From positions 1 to 11,581 of the forward strand of contig JAAMXP010004097.1 in assembly GCA_019693395.1 (NCBI GenBank): a DNA stretch of 11,581 nucleotides, read 5' to 3'. This DNA is from Ettlia oleoabundans (lineage: Eukaryota > Chlorophyta > Chlorophyceae > Chlamydomonadales). The notes beneath the pieces were generated by a model. It was given only the letters and a program-made list of their open reading frames with translations, was not told the DNA's origin and ran no database searches. Below are positions 7,558 to 11,581 of this stretch, in pieces; positions within the stretch are counted from its first letter, which is position 1; each line of letters starts with the position of its first letter. A program made the position numbers and the translations under genes.

Positions 7558-9461
7558 CTAAGGTGCTTCCCACACAGTGTGCTCCCGCTGCCCCGCCTTG
7601 CACACGATTGCATTCGGCCGCAGCTCCCAGGGTTGCGCTGTCAGCTGCTCAACCTTAGCTTGCACTTCTGCTGCTGCCAACGCTGCCTCCATCGCTTGCC
7701 GCTGGTCTCCTAGCACCCAGGCAACTGCAGGTGGGAATGATTGCGGCAAGGCAAGGAGGTAAGCAGGATTAGGGTGGGACCAAGATTGGTTTGCAACGCA
7801 ATCCCGCTTGGATAGCAGCTGGACGTAGGTTAACCGAACATGTACCTGCATTTGTGGTGAGAGTGGAAAGAAGGCAGCAGGGTGGAGGTGGCACAAGCGC
7901 AGTACTGGCCACCCACCAGAGGCATGTGGCTGAGGATCGTCGTAGAAAGGGGGCAGGCCTTGAGCGGTAAACACCCGGCTCACAGCGTGGCACAGCGCCA
8001 CCAGCTGACTGCTGTAACCAGGCTGGGCGCCATCCTCAGCTGTTCCGCTTAATTGATTAGAGGTGTAAGCTGACCTGCCCGCACTGCACACATCCTCTTT
8101 CTCTTGCTGCTTGTGTTGGTCACGCATCTGCTGCGGCTGCTGCTGCTCATGTTGCTTCCTTTGCTGCTCCGACCCAGCCGCTTGGCAATTACCCTCTGCG
8201 CTTGGGCTGACACCCAGTCTGCTCCTGCTAATGCTGCCGCTCGTGCATCCCATTCCTCCGTTGCCCTCTCTACTGCCGCTGCCGCTGTCAGCCCCCAATG
8301 CTAGAAAGGTGCGGCTGCGATCATCATTGACAAACACCTGTGGGGCACCCATGTGCAGCCAGAACGCCTCCTGCTGCCTGCGCTGGGTGCATCAACATGT
8401 GGCGCGATAACTGTTGGTCAGGACTGATCGCAGCCGCAGCATAAATACCCCCCCACACACATTACCACCACCACCACACACACACATACACACCACCCCC
8501 CACCCACCCATCCGTTTCCCTGCTGAAAACCAGGAAGCAGCCGCGACAAGCCAACAGGCAGCTGCCAATGAAGCGAGGGGAAGGCCGGGCGGTCAAGCGC
8601 CCCACATAAAAAAAGCAAAGCATGCCACACTACAAGCAGGTTTGGTGCCTATCTATGCATACCGGAGGCGCCTGCGCAGCTCTGCTACGAGCGGCTCTAT
8701 CTGATGCAGCAGCAGCGGCACGGTTCGGGAGAGGCTGATGTGGTAACGGGGCTGGACCAGGCGGGGTGGCGGTGAAGCCGCTGTCATCCCCAAGGTGGTG
8801 GGAGGGGGTGCTGTCATCGAGTAAGGAGGCAAGGAGCTGCTAGGGGCGTGTGTTGCGGGCTGCAGATTTGGCAGGCGAACTTGCAGCAGCTGCAGCAGCA
8901 CCTCCAATGGTTCCAAGCAGGCAGGGGGGGTCTCAACTGCAGGAACAGCCAGGGGTGCGGCCAGACAGCAGAGAAGTGCATTTAAAAACCGACCGACCTG
9001 ACTTCGCCCGTCTTTGCTGGCATGCAGCCATTGTCACAAAGACAAGACAAAGAAAAGAGAAAGTGCAGCGTGCCTGCAACCAGCGCACACCTGCCATCAC
9101 TCACCCGCCAGGAACACATGTGTGGCAAAGTGGCCGGCAATGTGTGGGAACGAGCGTGAGCGTCCCTGGTGCAGTACCTCCTGCTCCAGCTGCCGCTGCT
9201 GGTGGGCTGATGGCGGCGAGTAGGAGCCATCCAAAAGCGCCGACGCGGGTGGGAGCAGCGAGCGCGGTGGTGGCACAGACCTGCAGGCAGCGGAAATGCT
9301 GAGTGTAGCTGCGGGTCGACCGAGTTACGTTTCTGTTGAGAAGGCGTCTTTTCCGACCTGTCGTTCCTCTGCTTCTTGGCGATGTAGCGTTCCTGATTGC
9401 TCACGTCAATGGAATGGCTGTCGCTGCTACTATCGCTTCCATAACCGGAAATGAAATTCAT
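7558..9461 (-). CDS. USB1: USB1/Mpn1 U6 snRNA 3'-end phosphodiesterase (about 393 aa, 5 exons)
   Basis: In transcription order the exons are 9461-9358, 9280-9105, 8936-8663, 8377-7917 and 7724-7558. Introns are 77, 168, 285 and 192 bp, all GT-AG with matching phases. The start MNFISGYGSDSSSDSHSID matches the Gly-Tyr-Ser/Asp-rich beginning typical of USB1. Then come RSFPHIAGHFATHVFL (about 77-92), YHISLSRTVPLLLHQIEPLV with the first catalytic HxS (H159-I-S161), QVFVNDDRSRTFLALG (198-213), GLPPFYDDPQPHAS with the second HxS (H336-A-S338), VAWVLGD directly after it, and an IVCKAG C-terminal block. USB1 is a nuclear 2H-superfamily enzyme that trims the U6 snRNA uridine tail. Residues about 215-303 are a Ser/Gly- then Gln-rich insertion absent from most homologues. 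Exon 4 hides an intron across the second motif, so a frame read straight through would appear to lose it. The first intron is the least certain: its donor AG-GTCGGA is weak, and an acceptor 14 bases upstream (CACTCAG) also fits the phase. Confidence 0.9.
8448..8513. repeat. CA/CCA microsatellite in USB1 intron 3
   Basis: A run of C is followed by mixed CA, CCA and CCCA units, so the minus-strand transcript is TG/GGT-rich here. The tract lies inside intron 8378-8662 of USB1. It is simple-sequence expansion with several different unit sizes. Confidence 0.85.
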
Positions 9462-9656
9462 ATAAAGTTTGCTGAACTGCAGTTGAGTACAAGAGTTGCC
9501 TTGATCACAGAACCTGCTGGGCGTGCTGAGCTGGGCTCCTGGAAGAGGCTCTCGTCGACACTTTCAGCCAGTTGGGAGTGTCGTGCGACGAAGTTCCAGG
9601 TCAGCAGATCACGAACAAGGCCCTGACATTTCGGCAATCAGTGTGTATCACTCGCG
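9462..9656. promoter_or_regulatory. Divergent promoter region between USB1 and MED11
   Basis: The USB1 ATG (minus strand, 9461-9459) and the MED11 ATG (plus strand, 9657-9659) are only 195 bases apart, so the two genes probably share a bidirectional promoter and both 5' leaders must fit in this space. A TATAAAG word on the plus strand at 9461-9467 could serve MED11, with about 190 bases to its ATG, but it abuts the USB1 start. No other element was recognised. Confidence 0.6.
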
Positions 9657-10560
9657 ATGGCGGCTTCCTCCGTGTTCTCCGACTTGGAACAGCTGCAGGC
9701 CGCAGAGCAGGCGCGTTGACGGTCGGCGATACACTCCCACGCCCGGCAGGCCACAACTGCCGCCGCCACTGCCGCCGCCACTGCCACCGCCACTGGGCCA
9801 CCGCAGTCCTGTGACAACCTAACGTCCCCATTTATCACCATCTGCAGAAGCTGCTGTCAGCCCTGGGCTCAGCGCAGCAGGCTGCTTCCCTGCTCGGCAG
9901 TGGCAGCTCAAGAGAGGAGCTAGAGCGGCTGTGCTCCTCCTTTGTGGCCGATGCACAGGCAAGCCTCACGCCACTGCCGGTACATGACCGGTAGTGCTGC
10001 CCTGCTCTGCTGCAGCCAGCCGGTTGCGAGCCATGCTCCGACGGCAATGCTGTGGCCACCAAGTTAGTTTTGATGAGTGCAGTTTGGCTCACTCTCTTGC
10101 ATCTGCAGAATCCTGGTCTGTCGCTGATCGCCACAAGCGTCCTGTTCCCTTCCCTCCTTACCTACCTGCTTGCCTTCCCTTGTCTGAAGCTTGCAGCAGC
10201 CGGTGTTTCCAAGAACACCAAAAGTGCCTGCTGTGCTATGTGGCGTTTTTGGATCAGCAACCTGCCGAGCACCTCCCCCATCCCACCTACCTACCTGCCT
10301 GCCTGCCTGGTTTGCAGGAGTCCCAGGTTGCTCTGCTGCAGCTGGCGGACAAGCACCAGCAGCCACTGCCCTACCAAAACAACGACTACCGGCAGCGCCT
10401 AGTGCTGGCAGCAGCCCAGAAACAAGCGGAGGCAGCAGAGGCGCAACTGGCGGCTGGCTCAGCGGCGGCAGGCCGGGGGGGCGCAGCAGGAGGAATAGCT
10501 GGCATGACCACAGACGCAGCAGGAGCAGCAGGAGCAGCAGATGGAGAGCTGGTGCAGTGA
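9657..10560 (+). CDS. MED11: Mediator complex subunit 11-like protein (about 135 aa, 3 exons)
   Basis: Exons are 9657-9710, 9848-9958 and 10318-10560, all joined in phase 0. The protein begins MAASSVFSDLEQLQAAEQ-KLLSALGSAQQAASLL, an amphipathic helix matching the L-x2-L-x3-E pattern of the MED11 N-terminus. It continues LERLCSSFVADAQ-ESQVALLQLADKHQQPLPYQNNDY, which lines up without gaps with my recollection of plant MED11 (a Phe, then Q-V-x-L, then a Pro/aromatic and D-Y about 29 residues on). MED11 pairs with MED22 in the Mediator head module that contacts RNA polymerase II and TFIIH in the nucleus. The C-terminal 45 or so residues are an Ala/Gly/Gln tail, probably disordered. Both introns appear to have GC donors, and GT alternatives break the frame. 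A coiled-coil protein of another family is the main alternative. Confidence 0.7.
9711..9847 (+). other. GC-AG intron (intron 1 of MED11)
   Basis: The exon ends GAGCAG and the intron begins GCGCGT. The only nearby GT (9715-9716) is in phase 1, whereas exon 2 (KLLSALGSAQQ) needs phase 0. With the GC donor the N-terminal helix aligns with MED11 without a gap. The rest of the donor is a poorer match to consensus than the other two GC donors. Confidence 0.6.
9756..9791 (+). repeat. 12-bp tandem repeat in MED11 intron 1
   Basis: Three consecutive copies of ACTGCCGCCGCC lie at 9756-9767, 9768-9779 and 9780-9791; the third has one substitution. A degenerate fourth copy follows. Confidence 0.9.
9959..10317 (+). 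other. GC-AG intron (intron 2 of MED11)
   Basis: The exon ends GATGCACAG and the intron begins GCAAGC, again a consensus-like donor with C at position 2. Exon 3 starts in phase 0 at GAGTCCCAG after the acceptor GGTTTGCAG. Reading GCAAGC as coding leads into sequence without MED11 resemblance. Confidence 0.7.
10286..10309 (+). repeat. CCTA/CCTG tetranucleotide repeat before the exon 3 acceptor of MED11
   Basis: Two CCTA units and four CCTG units run together and form part of the pyrimidine tract of the acceptor at 10315-10317. A related CT-rich stretch with CCTTACCTACCTGC lies at about 10155-10170 in the same intron. Confidence 0.8.
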
Positions 10561-10938
10561 TGAGTGATTCGCCCGCTTGGGAGCCCAGCAACGGCAGGTG
10601 CCAGTGGCAAGGCAGCGATGGAGTGGCTGCCTGGTTGCTATCAACTCTGCAATGCTGCATGGCCGGCAATCTTGCGCTGCGTTGCTGACTTGCATGTATC
10701 AAGCTGTGAGCGCTGACTTTCTTGCGCTGAAAACTTGTCCGAGTTGATCGGCCTTTGCCCCAGCTTTGGTGCTGGTTGAGTTCTGAGTGAGCACCCCCAA
10801 ATGTGAGAGCAACCCTTCAAACTATGCAGCAACACCCCGTGTATCCTCACAGCTTGCGACTTGCAACATGCATGTGGCAATCTGTCGGCCTGCCAGCCCC
10901 CTCTCTTCTGTGTTCCTGTCTGCCGGTGCACTGCAGCG

Positions 10939-10943
10939 TGTAA
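10939..10943 (+). terminator. Candidate poly(A) signal of MED11
   Basis: TGTAA lies about 380 bases after the MED11 stop codon. It would give a long but acceptable 3' UTR for a green alga. Confidence 0.45.
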
Positions 10944-11255
10944 CTTTAACAAGATGGAAACAATGTGTCAGTGTTCATAGGACATCAAGAGACAGGCTGT
11001 GTTAGTGCCCAGCCATATGTGCAGCGCAGGCATCTGGGGTGATGGGGGGCACAGGAACAGAGCGGTGGTGGTGTGCAGGCAACAGCGGCACAAAGTGGAG
11101 CGGGGATGAAGCCTGTTAGGAAAATGTCAGTTCAAATACATGTTGTGGTTCTTGGAAACATTTGTTGAACACACACACAAAGAAGTGGCTGCATGGCACG
11201 AAGGGCTCACTACATAGAAATACCTCGGGTCGCTGGCGGCTTGATTGCTGGTGTG

Positions 11256-11351
11256 GTACATGCCCAAAGGTGATGTACTCCTGTACCGCGATGTACGTGC
11301 CCAAAGGCCCTTGTACCGCCTGGTAGCAGTGGTGATGTACTCCCGTACCGC
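11256..11351. repeat. Interleaved GTAC-rich repeats next to a 3' gene end
   Basis: A 21-base unit beginning GGTGATGTACTCC occurs at 11269-11289 and again at 11331-11351 with one mismatch, 62 bases apart. A second unit, GTACATGCCCAAAGG at 11256-11270, recurs at 11293-11307 with one mismatch, 37 bases apart. The block contains at least seven GTAC tetramers and directly abuts the stop codon of the minus-strand exon at 11353. Confidence 0.8.
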
Positions 11352-11352
11352 A

Positions 11353-11469
11353 TCAGGCGTACATCATTGCCTCCCGTAGAGCGCGGTACATGTCCACCAC
11401 GCCCTCAGACACCACCTTGCCAGCCAGGGCGGGCAGCGGGCGCGAGGTGCGGATGAGCAGCTGCTCCAG
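11353..11469 (-). CDS. Last exon of an unidentified gene (partial, C-terminal 38 aa)
   Basis: Reading the minus strand, a pyrimidine-rich tract and a GCTGCTGCAG acceptor are followed by an open frame from 11469 to a TGA at 11355-11353. It encodes LEQLLIRTSRPLPALAGKVV followed by SEGVVDMYRALREAMMYA. The third codon positions are strongly GC-rich, as in the other exons here, and the peptide looks like an amphipathic helical C-terminus. Bases 11470-11581 look intronic, so the rest of the gene is outside the window. I do not recognise the family; helical vesicle-tethering subunits have tails of this general kind, but nothing specific supports that. Confidence 0.45.
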   Translation of the reverse strand: MEQLLIRTSRPLPALAGKVVSEGVVDMYRALREAMMYA

Positions 11470-11581
11470 CTGCAGCAGCAACACGGGGGGTGATGGTGGT
11501 GTGGGGTGGGGCCAGTTGGAGTCTGGTGTACTCTGGTGTGGTACGCGTGTGGGCATGGGAGGGCCAGGTGGGAGCAGGTGG

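Larger units (their letters stand above)
10561..11352. other. Convergent intergenic region
   Basis: This stretch lies between the MED11 stop and the last exon of the minus-strand gene ending at 11353. I see no coding exon in it. It holds the MED11 3' UTR with a TGTAA word at 10939-10943 and, near the right end, a GTAC-rich repeat block. Confidence 0.6.

Noticed and set aside
8448..8513. Possible CRISPR-like or satellite array
   Set aside because: Units are 2-4 bases with no spacers; it is simple-sequence DNA inside an intron.
8982..9461. The 159-codon minus-strand frame as one continuous exon
   Set aside because: Only its first 34 codons fit USB1; the conserved RSFPHIAGHFATHVFL block lies in a different frame, so an intron is needed.
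1..11581. tRNA, rRNA or U6 snRNA genes, given the USB1 gene nearby
   Set aside because: No B-box-like GGTTCGAATCC pattern and no U6-like conserved stretch was seen on either strand by eye.

Overview
The window is nuclear DNA of a eukaryote, most likely a chlorophyte green alga. The genes are GC-rich with high GC at third codon positions and are cut into short exons by many small spliceosomal introns. The protein types are those of the plant lineage: an XB3/XBAT-like ankyrin-RING ubiquitin ligase, a plant-like Mediator subunit 11 and the U6 snRNA exonuclease USB1. TGTAA, the usual green-algal polyadenylation signal, lies downstream of two of the genes. Introns are rich in CAG/CTG words. I cannot name the genus. 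All gene models below were assembled by hand from reading frame, splice-site phase and family resemblance, without transcript evidence.

Layout from left to right. (1) Bases 1-675: the 3' end of a plus-strand gene with a hydrophobic, membrane-type C-terminus, tentatively of the CPBP/CAAX-protease type. (2) Bases 676-2390: about 1.7 kb with no gene I can support. (3) Bases 2391-6861: a ten-exon plus-strand gene for an ankyrin-repeat protein ending in a C3HC4 RING finger (about 820 aa). (4) Bases 6862-7557: a convergent intergenic stretch. (5) Bases 7558-9461: the five-exon minus-strand gene for USB1 (about 393 aa), with both HxS catalytic motifs. (6) Bases 9462-9656: a 195-bp divergent promoter region. 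(7) Bases 9657-10560: a three-exon plus-strand gene for a MED11-like protein (about 135 aa). (8) Bases 10561-11352: a gene-free stretch with a tandem-like GTAC-rich repeat. (9) Bases 11353-11469: the last exon of an unidentified minus-strand gene that runs off the right edge.

The genes look like ordinary housekeeping and regulatory genes (protein ubiquitination, U6 snRNA maturation, RNA polymerase II transcription) and do not form a pathway-level cluster. The most unusual feature is splicing. Three of about 17 inferred introns must use a GC rather than a GT 5' splice site to keep the reading frame, and these include both introns of the MED11 gene. I found no novel multi-gene system, mobile element, CRISPR array, tRNA or rRNA.
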